In this document: piece after piece, positions 23,501 through 37,300 of the stretch
How the letters are laid out: every line of letters begins with the position of its first letter
Numbering within the stretch: position 1 is the stretch's first letter
Assembly (NCBI RefSeq): GCF_026151205.1
Contig: NC_087076.1
Location: 8,346,902 to 8,410,901 of the forward strand
DNA length: 64,000 nucleotides
Direction: 5' to 3'
From: Bolinopsis microptera
Lineage: Eukaryota; Ctenophora; Tentaculata; Lobata; Bolinopsidae
The notes under the pieces: generated by a model
Database searches by the model: none
The model's input: only the letters and a program-made list of their open reading frames with translations
What the model was told of the DNA's origin: nothing
Made by a program: the position numbers and the translations under genes

Positions 23501-26500
23501 CCGCACTTATATGTTGCCTCTGATTGCGATCAACCATCATATGTATTAAAATATAAAAGTCTTTAAACGGAACATTGTAGAGCGTATAACACTATTTTAA
23601 AATGAGCAAACCTCTCGAACTCGTCATTCTCCATGGTTGTTTCTTGGCACGTGGTAGGAGCGTACTTAACACACTTCTCGTGGTACCTTCCATTGCAGTA
23701 CATACACCTGAGACGGACAAATCCGTTATTTTCTAATCCTGTTATACTCAATTTTCATTTATTTATGTTTAATTAAGTTAAAAGTTTTAAAGGGGCTGAG
23801 TTAAAAATTTCAAGGAATTTGCTGGAAACCTAAAAGTGTCAAATTAAATAATCTTTAAAGTATTTTTCGGAAACTGTGGACCAGGAGACCAGAGGGGGCT
23901 AGCTTTGCCTAGTGCCTCCCTCTGTGACAACTTTAAAAGAAAGTGGTACCGGGGGTCAGTGTGATTCTTGGGATTCCTGGAACCGGAAATCAGCTTTTTC
24001 ATTTTGCCAATAACTCAAAAAGTAAGCATTTTAATGCCATGATATGTTGATCAATAACTCCTAGATAAACATGCCTATGCGGATTCGAACTTCAAAGCCA
24101 TTTCGAAGTCTCTACGACCCTCAGAAGAAAAGGGGCAGTTACGTCATTGGGTCAATTAAGGGGGCATACACCAAACCTGTCCAGACCAAATGACCTCATA
24201 GGCAGTTCAGTGACCTTCTAGCGCACCGTTTCCACACCAAAAAAATTATTTTGAGAATACCTATTTTTGTAATCGAGCATTTCCTGGTTAAGAGTGCAAT
24301 TTTCGGATAAAAATAATTTTTTGGTTAAGACGCTATAAGTTAATCATTTCTTGCGGTATCGGTTCGAAATTTTGCTCGCCGTTTATTCACATCTATTTCA
24401 AAGTGTGTGTAAAATCTTGATATCGTATCTAAAAAGGCTGGTGTGTTATGAATTTTTATGAAGGTATGTCCAAAGTTTGACGAGTATTTGAATATTTGCA
24501 GGACGTGGCCTACTTATAAATAGATAATTGTTTGATTGAATAAGTTAGTGTGAATAATAAGTGTGTTATATACTAATTAATTTGGCAGCGGTTTATTTTA
24601 AGATTCATTTTTCAAACAATTTCATTCGTGAGTCACGTTTATCTGTATTTAAGTTTACTGTTTGAATTATTTGTAATTTCTTTGCCAAGGAAACGTTCTA
24701 AGTTCACGAGGATCACAGTTTGACTCACAATACAGTGAAACGTGATTTGTGAATTGAATGATTGATGCTGCCGGCAATTTACAAATAATACGTAAGATAA
24801 GATATATTATTATTTGTTCTTTTCTGATGAGGGAGGGAGGGAGGGAGGCAGGGAGGGAGGGAGGGAGGGAGGGAGGGAGGGAGGGAGGGAGGGAGGGAGG
24901 GAGGGAGGGAGGGAGGGATGGAGGGATGGAGGGATGGAGGGAAGGAGGGAGGGATGGAGGGATGGAGGGAAGGAGGGAAGGAGGGAGGGATGACCACATA
25001 GGAGTATTTTAGGTTTGGCTCCTGAAAGTCTGCCACGAGCTCTAACACATACTGGGCACTGGCCACCATAAATACCTCCATGCAATTTCTCCATTCTGCA
25101 AAAAATATCTGCAACAATTGTGATAATTTGACCCCATGCGCTCCCATACGACGCAATATAACATATATGTCGAAGTCGCGTGTTATCTCGGATTTATCAG
25201 CAACACTAGGCCCGTTGAAAAGATTGAAGATGAAATGATTGATTCATCTCGGTCGATGTTCGAATGAGCCTGAAGTCACGTGTGAGGAGGGAACTCCTCT
25301 CACTGCTCGCAGGATGAGGAGCGGGCTCGTAAAGTCCTTCCACAATTCCACATCTAAGTTTCCTGTTTTTAATTGACCGTTGGTCGTAAAAATTGGTAGA
25401 GTTTACGCTCTGTTGGTTATTGATTTAAAGTTTTCAGTAGAAGCCCCACTTCCCGTTGCCATGGTTGTTGAACGTCAATGTAGTATCTATACAATGCAGA
25501 CAGCTTCACGAACTACATCTACCCAGTGCCCAACTATTTGAAGTCGATCACAATATAAATGTTTTTTTTTCCCCAATTTTGTTATGGTTTAGGTAAGCTA
25601 CTTTTCAATCAATAGGTGGGTAGGCGACAGTTTAAATGACCTTCAAGGCCACTAAGGGGATGAAATGTCTTCTTACGAAGAAGAAGGACAAACCGGTTTC
25701 ATCAGATTACGAGAAACTGTCTAAAGGTAATGTTCCAGTATTAGTTCCTTTCCACTAACGGAAGTAAATCAAAAACTCAACCACACCGTAGCTTAGAATT
25801 CACAATTAATTACGAGGATTTCAAGAATACCTTAATTTTCTTAACTTTACAGAACTAACGAACAAACAAACCCTACAGAAATAACGAACCCTACTGAACT
25901 AACGAACCATACAGAACTAACGTTAGTTCCTACAGAACTAACGACGTGCCATCGAGTGACGATAATCATTTTTGCTTGCCTTGGAATGTACGTGGTGTAC
26001 ATGACCAAATTGTACCCCTCTGGATTTTACATAGACTTCCTCAAAAAATCTGGCTTCAATACAATCGTTGGTAAGATTACATGTTCGATGAACAATAATT
26101 TTCGTGATAAAACATTTCACATTTACTTAAGCTGCAATTCGGAAAAATATGCATTTGGATTTTAAACCAAGGTGACTCTTGTATTTATGATCAACACAAT
26201 AATCAATAAGAGCTGCTCTTTTTTAGGTACTGTTTCTATTTCTGCAGCCCTAATAACCTCCCCCGCTGGACCCTATATCTACAAATGTCTACCAAAAACC
26301 ATCAGAAATACGTCTCTTTTCAAAAGATACATGTGTGTGAGTATCTTTAACCTGATTTGCTCCTCTCTGATGGCCGTGGTTCGAGTACTGCTTGATAGGA
26401 ACTCTGGAGAATCAGTCATTTTCGGGACAATAGCGTTACTGAGGGGTATTCAGGGGTTTGCAGTGGGCATACTGTATGTGGTTTTGCAGGTGAGCATCTT

Positions 26501-29500
26501 TTTGTTTGGGGAGCTGCTTTTTGTTTCTTTATCTTTTTTCCGAACCTGTGTTTAGCGCAGAGGATGTGATATACGGCACCAAAGATATAAAATTAAACTT
26601 ATATGTTCAATGTTCATGTGCTACTGTGTGTTAAGTCCTGGTATACGAAATAGACGAAATCTCCGCGCATTTCAATTTCGTGGGGTCACGTTCGTGGACC
26701 GGTAGCTGAACTACCGGTAGCTGAACTACCGGTCTACCTGCGCCTATTTCATACACCAGGACTTTAGAAGAACTCTTAAACTTTCAAATCGAATTATTAA
26801 TAATGCATTTCAGGGTGAGGTAATAGATTTGTATCTCAAGGGAGATAAGACAGCGATGATCTTGATAAGCAGCTTCATGCAAGTTGGGGCAATACTTTCA
26901 ACAATATTGGGGACTGAGCTGTTTGTAGCTGGTGGGTGGGTATTAGTTAGTATTGGTCTGGCCTCCTTCAACATCCTTCCCCTTTTATTACTACCATGCT
27001 TAACGGACATACAAGTAAAAGAGAATCTTCATCAGAGAGTTGAATCAACTGATGAGGAAGATTCCTCTGGCTCATCAGACCAATGTAATAGTATAGGCCC
27101 TCAATCTATTACACTGTGGTCACGAAAAGTCGCTTTCTACTTTCCCGATGTAGTCCTATTCCTCAATAATTCGGTATGCGAACTGATCGGGTTTGTGCTC
27201 CCGGCAAGGATATTGTATTCTTCCTCCATTTCCCTTTCTTCAGCTGTACAATTACTACGCATCTTCAGCACTGTCTCACTTGTATCTGCTTTAACGTTGA
27301 GCTTCATTGCTGGTAGAATTAAAAGGTTTAATGTTGTAGTCACCATGGCAGTAGGAAACTTGTTCTTTCACTTCGGTGCAGTCGTGGCATTTGGAGCGAC
27401 AACAAATAATTTCAAATTCTTGGACTTTACACACCAGTTGTTGATAGGATTGACGCTAATGGGGCTAGGGGAGGCGTGCCACCTTAATCTTTATACACCC
27501 AGCAAGTTTTCTTTTTACGAGAAGTGGAATTTACACAACATTGGTCTCGGAGAACAAGCTGCCAAGATCTACAATGTTGTTGCAAACCTCGCTTCTTGTC
27601 TTGGAACAGTTATCTCAGCCCTGTCGTTGTCGGACGAAAGTGAAATCCCAACTATAGTTGCAATTTCAGGACTTGGTGTTTCCTTAACGTTAGGACTATT
27701 TCTATGTAACCTGGTCAAATAAGTTTGGACTTACGTACGTTTTAAAGTGGACGATATGATAATTAGATTTTTTAAAACATTACACATAAATTTAATTGAA
27801 TTTTCAATTTGTGCAAATTATTATTTAGCACAATTATCACATGAGTAGATTTAATTTAAGAAGCTGCCTCCCAGGCTGCTACTCTTCATTATTAGCCAAT
27901 ACTCTATGAAATTAAAATTAAAACGAATCATAGAATGTTTAAACGATTATCTCAACCCCATATAATTAACTTAATTGTTAACATTTCTAAGCCTCATAGT
28001 CGCAATTCATCTTAATTTATGCGAAAACTTATTGTTATTAACCACACTGTATATACTACACTGTATTACTACCACACTGTATATACTACTCAGTACTTGC
28101 CCTGAAACCTCTCAACAGTCCTTAAATATATCAACTGCATCAAAAACAGCCCATACTTCTGTGGGAAGTTGTGGGAACATAATCTTAAGTTCCACTTACT
28201 CCACAAACTACTTATCATCCCAGTCAACAACCCTCAGCAATACTTCCTCGAAACACCTTAATACTATCCAGTATCCACATGATAACTACTTACCCCAAAA
28301 TCTCCAACACCAACTACTCGTCAAACACACAATCTTAACAACACCCGACATCAAAAATATAAGGGCTGTTCTCTCCTGGTGTTGGGATGGCCTGTGGTGC
28401 TTATCTCTTTTTAGTAACCCTACGCCACTATGTGCCACGACACTATACTAGTGTACTAGCTGTAGGGGGTAAGTCCTACGCGCCAGGAAGTGTGCATCTT
28501 GATGACTGCATCAGACCGGATTTGAACCCGGGACCTTTCCACAAGAAAGCAAGAACAACTCCTGATCAAACCTACCAAGATGCAAATGTTGTGAAATAAC
28601 CCCAATTGTACTCCAAGCACACCCATTGAAACTCCAAAATCATCCAGTGCAGCAGCCTCTCAAACATCAACTACTCCTTAATTTACTCCACAGTCTTCAG
28701 TCTACAACCAGCTTCCAGTCCTCTAAACAGCCTCCTAGAAACAACCACCTGCCGGCCACCATCCCTACAAACATTTAAGAGTTTATAAATACCATGAATT
28801 CTTGTCTGAAACAATTTAAAATTTGATTTTTAATTGTTAAATTTTGCCCCTATTTCACACCATCCCAAAATCCAAATTTCTCGTTTTTTAAAGTAGAGAA
28901 TGAATGACTTGTTCACGACTTACCATTATCCATTTTTTACGTTTTGAATTTTTGATAGAAATATTTGTAGATCATGAATACGATGTTGTCACATTGAAAC
29001 GTTGAATAATTCCTTTTCTGATAGGAGCCTTTTCCTTGTTGCATCAAACGGGATCAATAGAAATTTACCCAAGAAAACATTTCAACTATGCGACTCATAA
29101 ATAATATTCCAATTAAATCAGGATTTTACATTATCCATATAATCGTTATATAGTATACTCCGAAGTTTCAATAGAGTCTAGAAACTTGTCGTGAATTTCC
29201 TTTAAGATTCCTTTCCACGATCTTGTCGTTTTACTATTGGTTCGAATCAATTTTATTCTAGCAGTGATAAACAGAGATGTGTCTTTGAACGGCCAGGTAG
29301 CGCAGTTGGTTAGCCAGCTTTGCAATCGTGAGGTTGCAAAGGTTCAAATCCCACTGCCTGCCTGGTCGTGGGGTGAGTGTCGTTGACATTCAGCTAAGGA
29401 TCGTGAGTGGTCTATGCAGCCCCCCGGTCTACTCAGCCGAATACTCGAGAAATCGGGTGTGAGGGTTAAATGAGGAGCTGCACATTGCAGCAAAGTCTCG

Positions 29501-31290
29501 GGCGAAGAAAGTATGGTACACACTACCTTAACCGTCACTGGCTAAAAACAAATCCTTCGGCTTCCTGTAATTGGCTGGTTGCACTTGTGTAACAATATGG
29601 CTGTTGGAATACTCCGAAGTGAAATAAGTGTCTATATAAAAAAAAGGGTGAAAGTTACAACACGATTTACGCAGAAGGGTGACAAATCCAGGTAATGTTG
29701 GCTCAAAGTTGCAAAAATTATTCATAGGTTATGCAATGAGTTATTAACATAATTGTCTTGATAACCTCATAACAGTTTGCACAAATAACTTAAGTCGATT
29801 AATTCTGCACAATCCCGTGACTTTAAAGGAGAAGTTCGCACAATTTAATTATGAAGATAGTGTGAGCTGAATGGGTGACGGAAAGTGTGATGATTCTTAT
29901 GTTGCGACAGCCGACTTTAAAAAGAGATTCTGTAATTTAGCAGGCTCGTTGAAAAAATTGAGAAAAAATGCAAATTTACATAATTTTTGATGCAATAAAA
30001 CTGACTATTAAAGAATTCTATTAGCCTCCTCCCTGCGACCACCGGCTTTCTAGTTCGTTTATAAAATAAGCTCTGAGTATCTAGATTACTGGAATTATAG
30101 ATTACCAGGTTATAGAAGCTCTGAGCTTCTATAACCTGATATAAAAGCACTCACCTGTAACCCGTGAGCAATAACCGCGTGCACACCGAACAGGATGCGA
30201 TCTTGAGGTAAGTTTTCCTTTCTAAAGTGTGGGGAGACGGTGAACCTCCTGTGTAGTCTATAGTGATCTGATCAGCATCTATGTCCTCTAAGTAGCTGTT
30301 CCATTCCAACCTTTCACTGCGACAATACATTATTATAGGATTGCGTATTTTTGACTTATAGACCACAAAAACAGCGAGTAATAAGCTATAAGCTAATTTG
30401 AAGGACTGAGAAAAGTTGTTACAAAGATACGGTGGTAAAGTTAAGTTAAGTCCGTGGTGACCAATACCCCCCCCCCCCCCCCCCCATAACAAACTTACAG
30501 TGTCAAAGTATCGTAAGCGTAACAATCAGCAGTCGTCAGATCTCTCAGTTTCAGACCTTTGGATAAAGTCTCTTCTAATGTCACGTCACTCTTAACTTTA
30601 ACCTGGATTTACAATTTCAATAAGAGAACTTCAAGATAAAGGCATTTATAACCCTAGCAACGCTAGAGGGTAGCAATTATCCTCCTCTTTAGTACAAGGA
30701 GGTTGATCTGCATATCGATGGGAACATGTTTACTGTGCAAATTTGTACACGCTTAAGTGTAAACAGGAAGAAGAAACTTGGCCAATAATCTAAGTTATAC
30801 CATATTTTTAACGTACGATTTCACGAGAAACCAATTGGTGACTGTCTCATAAACACTCAAAATATGACCGAACTGTGCAGTGTGCATATTAAGTAACCTT
30901 TGGCTATTTTGGCTAATTACAATTATGATATGATAGCAGCATATAGAATTATTAAATACTAGTGTAACCCGGCCTACGGCCGGGATTTCACTGCCGCAGT
31001 TAAAAAGGGTAGGAGTAATTACCCGCTGAGTCAAAACCCGCATTAGGTGACCCAATAGTTTCTTAAACAATAATCTCATAATCAGTTATTTCTTGTGGAT
31101 AATTAAGTCATTATTAGCCATGAGGCACCACACTCCATGATCATAAGGTCTGAACACCGAGTATTACACCTCATCACTCCCGTCTTGAACCGCTTTCTAA
31201 TTTTATTTAAATCGTTATAGAAATTAACCCTTGTTAACTCCGCACCACACCCGCATATTATATTTTAAAACACGCATAACATTGTCGTAT

Positions 31291-31326
<36 letters not shown>

Positions 31327-34300
31327 GTCCAAACAGACCCCAAACGCTAACAGTCCCCCCTCCCCTAATAAGCTTAAGGTATAACATTACAGCGAATCTT
31401 CCGGGCTAATCCAATTATGACGCTACTTAAATGCAGCTATAACATATTACACAGTAATGAGAGAGAGAGCAAGCCCCATAACTCTTGCCGTTCTGCTCAA
31501 GCAATTTTATGTAACATTTGTGGTACAAAACCATCAATTAAACCACTTACCACCGGCCGATTTAAAAAAAAATTTCCTATGGGCTTCATCAGAGTTTTGT
31601 CGGCACTATACCGAAAAAACCAGTCCCGTAACTATTACCGTTTTTTTTGTATAACTGTTTGGAAATTACACACAGACACACACACAGACACACACACAGA
31701 CACACACACATTCTGGTGTTATTAAGTTGATTCTTTCTGGGCGACGGCTGTACCTGCTTGCGTCATCGAACACTGAACAGCAAGATAATGTTCGTCTGAG
31801 CAAGATGATAGATTTTGCAATATCTGCAGGATCGGTAAATAATGACTTGCGTGCGTCATGCCAGGTGGTTATATCAAACAAAAGACGCAAGAATAGTATT
31901 GGTATATCTATAACAAAAAAAAGCACTACTACGATCAACTTAATAACACCAGAATGTGTGTGTGTCTGTGTGTGTGTCTGTGTGTGTGTCTGTGTGTAAT
32001 TTCCGAACGGTTATACAAAAAAAACGGTAATAGTTACGGGACTGGTTTTTTCGGTATAGTGCCGACAAAACTCTGACGAAGCCAATAAGCAAATTTTATA
32101 AAAATCGGCCGGTGGTAAGTGGTTTAATTGATGGTTTTGTACCACAAAATATGTTACATAAAATGGCTTGAGAAGAACGGCAAGAGTTACGGGGCTAGCT
32201 CTCTCTCTCTCTGCATATGTAGCGTATATATTACATGGCGTATATATTACATGGTCATATAATACTATAAACTTATTAGGGGAGGGAGTGCTCAAACGGT
32301 CTGTTTGGACTGTAGAGAGAGTTCATACTTTCATACGACAATGTAATGCATGTTCACAAATATGATAGGCTGGTGTGGTGCATGGTGTTAAGGGTTAATT
32401 TCTATTGATTATTGATTAAGAATTACTATCTTTTAAGCATACTATTGGATACGTGAGGGCACTCCGAATAGAATTGCTCGCCTAATCCGGGTTTTGACTC
32501 AGCGGGTAATTACTCCTACCCTTTTTAACTGCGGCAGTGAAATCCCGGCCGTAGGCCGGGTTACACTAGTAATATAAATACCGATAGTTTCTTCCTGATA
32601 TCCACGGCAGAGCGTGCGTATCCGTACGTTCAAGGAGTGCCCATATATCACAAAATGTAGAACCGCGCGCTTCTTAAAAATCAAATTTATTCGTCTGTCA
32701 TTGCCCGTGTGGCAATTTCACTTATTTTGGACAAAGCAGCACACATAACCTTTATTATCGATGCTAATATCCGCAGTTGTGTTACGAGGCCCCCAGAAGA
32801 AGTAAGACTGAAATTGGCAGTAAAGAAACGTGGTCAGCCTTCAATAGCTGGCTGCTGGCTGTTAGATAAGAGCTTGATTATATCACTAAATTCTCAATTA
32901 TAAAAACTACCTGACGGTATGCTTAATATATTAATTTCATTGGTAATACGAAAGATAATTCTAAAATTACATAAAGCCAACTAACGTGAGCACTGGCCAC
33001 AATGAGTCTAATACATTGCTATGATGTACATTTAGGACCTGAAATTGCACATTTGTAATCGGATGAATTAGGGGGAAAGGTATCTTAAGGGGGGTTTAGG
33101 GGGTATTATGAAGAGGGGTATGAGGGGGAGGATGAATTAGGGTGAGAGGTATTAGGGGGGTTTATGGGGTATTATGAGGAGGGGTATTACTGTATTAGGG
33201 CCAGTGGAGGGGGTATTAGGAACATAATACAACTGCGGCCACGGACTTCATTTCATTGCCCTGCACTCTGCAATGCTTAGAATATACCTGTTAGCAACAC
33301 TTGGGGATCTATAAATATGTTTTTTAAAACATAGTAGCGACTTATGATTACATGTTTTAACACTGTTAAATCAACAGGGTGAAACCCTCGTTTAAATCTT
33401 CAGAAAAAAAGCCTTCTTCAAATATCATGTCTGGCATAACTGTTATTAGTACTTCAAATCGCTGTTAGTATTCGTATCTTTCGTAATATTATCTTAAATA
33501 CAATCCTACTTAGTAGTTAGTGGTCAGAAAGATTACTTGATATTGAGAAGTCTGCCTAAAGTTACCACCTGCAAACTGTGCAGCTGTTGCAAAGTGTGCT
33601 GCAGAGTGCATCATGGAATCCCTGCAGAACTGAGTAATTCTGCTTATAAACAAAGAGCTGATAATTACAAGCAATACAATAACAGTTAGGGCAGCAGTTA
33701 GCACGCTTACACTTATCAGTTGTTTACTGTTTACTGAGGTTGAAGGGGATGGGCTGCTGATTTGGATATACTTATAAAGATGAGTAACTTTACTGTTTAA
33801 ATTCCTGGACAGAATATATTTATTGTAAAATTAGATAAATAGCAGACGTAAAGCTATGTAATGTGATAAGAAGAGTGCTGTATCAAATCAATATTCGACA
33901 TTCGCCTTCCATCAGCAATTAAGTTTCTTCTTATTTTTGTAAAACTTTGGTTTACAAATTTTAATTATATGGGGCTACACAATACATTTCTCCCTCATCT
34001 CTTCAAGTTTTAAATGGCAGCAGTTTTAAGAATCAATTTTGCACATCTTCAATTTGTAAGTCCCTGTTTCCTCACCCCCAAATTAAGGTCTAGCTCGCGC
34101 TAGACTCAATTGGTCCTCGTCTAAAAGCAACTATAAAGTCAATGAGTTGAACTGTAGTTGCGTGAAATATGATATGCCTATCTCGAAAAATTCTTCCCAT
34201 GACAATTCGCCGAAGTCAAGTTGTAAAAAAGTGATCTTTATTAGCAAACTTTGCCTAATGATAAGGGTGTTGTTGTTGTGAGTAACCACTAACCAGCTGT

Positions 34301-37300
34301 GCTAAATGCATATATTCTGGTATACTCCGCTCAATTTTAATGTAATTAGCTAATAGCTATAATTAGATATTCAGATCAAGACCAATTAGCCTAACAACAC
34401 TTCGTACTAGCCACCAAAGTGTGAACCACATGTTCTATAAGCTGTAGAGTACCACTAGAATACTAGCTCGCAGCTGTTGTGGAGACACATTTGTTTGTCT
34501 TTGTTACTGAAGAAAGTTGGGACAAACTCTAAAGGAGAGCTGCGAGCCCAGGTGATGTGGGACAGGGAAATTATTACTTTGTTTCTGTCTGGTTCTAGTA
34601 TACCGTTACAATAATGACTAATATATGTAAAGAGGGTTATCTGGCGTATATCGGAATATTTCCGATCTAGTAGTAGTAACTCTTACTTACCAGTAACTCT
34701 TACTCACCAGTAACTCTTACTCACCAGTAACTCTTACTCACCAGTAACTCCTACTCACCAGTAACTCTTACTCACCAGTAACTCTTACTCACCAGTAACT
34801 CTTACTCACCAGTAACTCTTACTCACCCGTAACTCTTACTTACCAGTGTGTGTTGTTTGTTAGGGAAGAATATTTTGACGTGTCTCCCCGAAAGTCTCAT
34901 CAGGACGGTATCGGTCTGGATACGAGGTACTTCCTCTGACTTTAACCTTTCCACCTTGTCGCGGTAATCTTCTATTTTCCTCTGTAGCTCCGCTTCTTCC
35001 TGTCGTTAATTAATTGATTAATTGGGTGCTATATAGAAAACGGAGTTTCTCTAGGTATTTAGTGTATGCTAGTCAAGCTCTAGTCACGTAGCACGAACGG
35101 CAGGGCGTACCGGATAGTAGAAATGAAACGAGTAACTAAAAAAGGAGAATTAAATAAATGGAAAAGTAATACAAAGTGAACGTCAACAGATAAAAACTTC
35201 CAAGTGTTCGCTCCAATCAATTGACGTGACTAATCACAAATGGTAGTGCTCAGTAAGACTGGCTACCGTCAATTTGAATCCCTTAAAATGATCAAGGGGC
35301 AACTCAGAAGTGAGCTCTCCACTTCCGGCTCTTCGGGTATACTCTCAAAACTCGTCACGCCACACTGCGTGACGGCACAACGCATTTGCTTGTACCACGC
35401 GACACGCCGTCTCGCCAATGAGCACTCCACTAGCAGTCACGCTGTGGTCGCGAGGACCAACCACAGGCCTGGCTGTAAGTCAGGTGCAAAGTGAGCGGAC
35501 GGCTCGTTTCAGACAGTTAGTCTGACAGTAGTTCTGCCAGCCAACCGACTTACACTCAAATGTGTAACTCCCAAATACGAACATATAAAAACATTGGTTA
35601 TTATATAATACCCGGAAACACATACTAAATTATACGTCCCGTAAACGTTATACTAAAACTAAGATATCCTAAAAGATATCTCTAAATACCATATTACAAC
35701 ATCTCTACCCAAAAATTTTTTTCGAATATTTTAAAACAATAAAATAATCGCCCTACTCAAAATTTAAATTTCAATGCTTCCACGCATCAAAAGTTCAAAA
35801 CTTAAAAATGAGTCAAGCCTCAAAGTATAATACACATCCCTAAACCTGTGCATTAAATTTAAATCCTCAAAAACAAATACAACATATAAAATTGCCTTCC
35901 ACAATCCTTCCAAAACCTTCCAAAACCTTCCAATACTTCCTTTTTCACCAAGTTGTAGAGTCTTCGGTGTTGAGTCTTCATCATCTGATAGAGATGTATC
36001 CGAATCTCTAAATCGTTCTTGACAAGCAAACAAAGAAGTCAAACTAAAAACGAAAGTTTCTAACGTTTCCGTCACTAAAGCAGCCCTGAACGGTTCGTGT
36101 TGCGAGTAAAGATCCTAATATCCCTATCAGTACTGTTCTGAAAGATACACGTGTTATACCTAAGTAAGGTACTATACCACTGCTAAGTACTAAGTAGAAA
36201 GTTTAGCTAAGTGAGTAAGACTATACTGTACTGAAACTAGATTCCAAAGTAAGTGTACTTCCCTATCCGGGCATCTCCTCGTCTTCTACTGGTTGAAGAG
36301 TTTTATAAGATCCGTAACTAGTCTAACGTTGTATCCTAGACGATCAGGTTGTCTCCGTTCCTCAGGTCTCCTAGTGTTATATCTGCGCTCCTCCCTCGGA
36401 GGGCTCTGTCTTCTTAGATCCACAGGAGAAAGCGATCCTGTTGTGTTAATGTCGTGCCCCACTGTATCATATGACATAGAACTTCTATGACCCATCGTTC
36501 CTTCACCAACAACCGGACTCGATGATCTTCTAGCGGCCGATCTTTCTCTAGCCGGAGTGAAGAATTCTGCAGAATTATCAACTGTTTCTACACTATCGCC
36601 TGAGGGAATGTTATGTGTGAGAGGTGTCACCGTACGAAAACTAGGATTTGTAGAATTCAGATCTAGTTGAGCAGGTCTATTAACAGCCTTAGGAGTTGAA
36701 CTAAAACTAGGTTGTTTATAAATGCTAGCTGCACCATCCTTCTCCAGACGAAACTTCTTCGGATGAACCTCTCTTCTCCTCACAACTGGTGCTCTTCTCA
36801 GTTGAAAATCTGTCTCCTCTTCACTATTACTATCGGAATAATCTACAAATCGCTCCGATGAGTCCGTCTTTAACTCAGCTCCACTGCTCTTAGCCTTATT
36901 GTAAATGTATGCCTGAGGTGGCTTACTTGCTGTACACAAGACCCCTCTCTCTAGAGAGCTTACATCTCTAGTAACCGCTGAAACATTTTCCACCGCATCA
37001 ACTGCTCCCGCAACTACTGATGCCTTCTCTGTAGTATCAGCCTGAGTAAGACTACAATTGCAATGGCGGCTATCAACTTCAGGCGTAATCTGAACAACGT
37101 TTACTGTGCTATGGTCATCACTAAACTTCTCATCAAACAAGAACCCCGGAATCATACTATCCTCAACACTCAACTCATTGCAAGATTCCTCGATCATATT
37201 ACTGCAATCATCCTTAACCACTGTCTCGCTGCTAACCGGTACCTGCAGCCTCTTAAACAGTATCGGGTGTTTACATCTATAATGTTCACGTGTCACCCGG

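Noticed and set aside
24667..25156. Long Pro-Ser or Gly-Arg-Glu repeat frames on both strands, with a CPVC...CGH motif at one end
   Set aside because: They are translations of the (GGGA)n array. The RING-like motif lies in one of two equally open frames, has a poor donor, and is not followed by the remaining RING ligands.
27975..28451. 158-codon plus-strand frame
   Set aside because: Low-complexity Ser/Thr/Leu/Asn composition, no domain and no splice or start context.
29289..29365. Functional tRNA gene
   Set aside because: A and B boxes and acceptor pairing are present, but the T stem does not pair and the sequence continues as a SINE body.
31666..31999. Mirror-image 90-codon frames ending in Cys-Val repeats
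   Set aside because: They arise from the inverted (CA)n/(TG)n arms of the foldback element.
32709..32903. Plus-strand frame with an RBD-like look ([11 protein letters not shown]...C)
   Set aside because: The true RBD middle exon is on the minus strand at 30499-30602 with correct splice sites. The resemblance is chance.
33510..33804. Exon with a membrane helix considered as part of RAF
   Set aside because: RAF exons 2 and 3 join in phase without it, and its phase would introduce a stop. It is listed only as an orphan exon-like segment.
35240..35494. 84-codon frame found twice, also at 38331-38585
   Set aside because: It lies in the LTRs, antisense to the element. The duplication reflects LTR identity, not a gene family.
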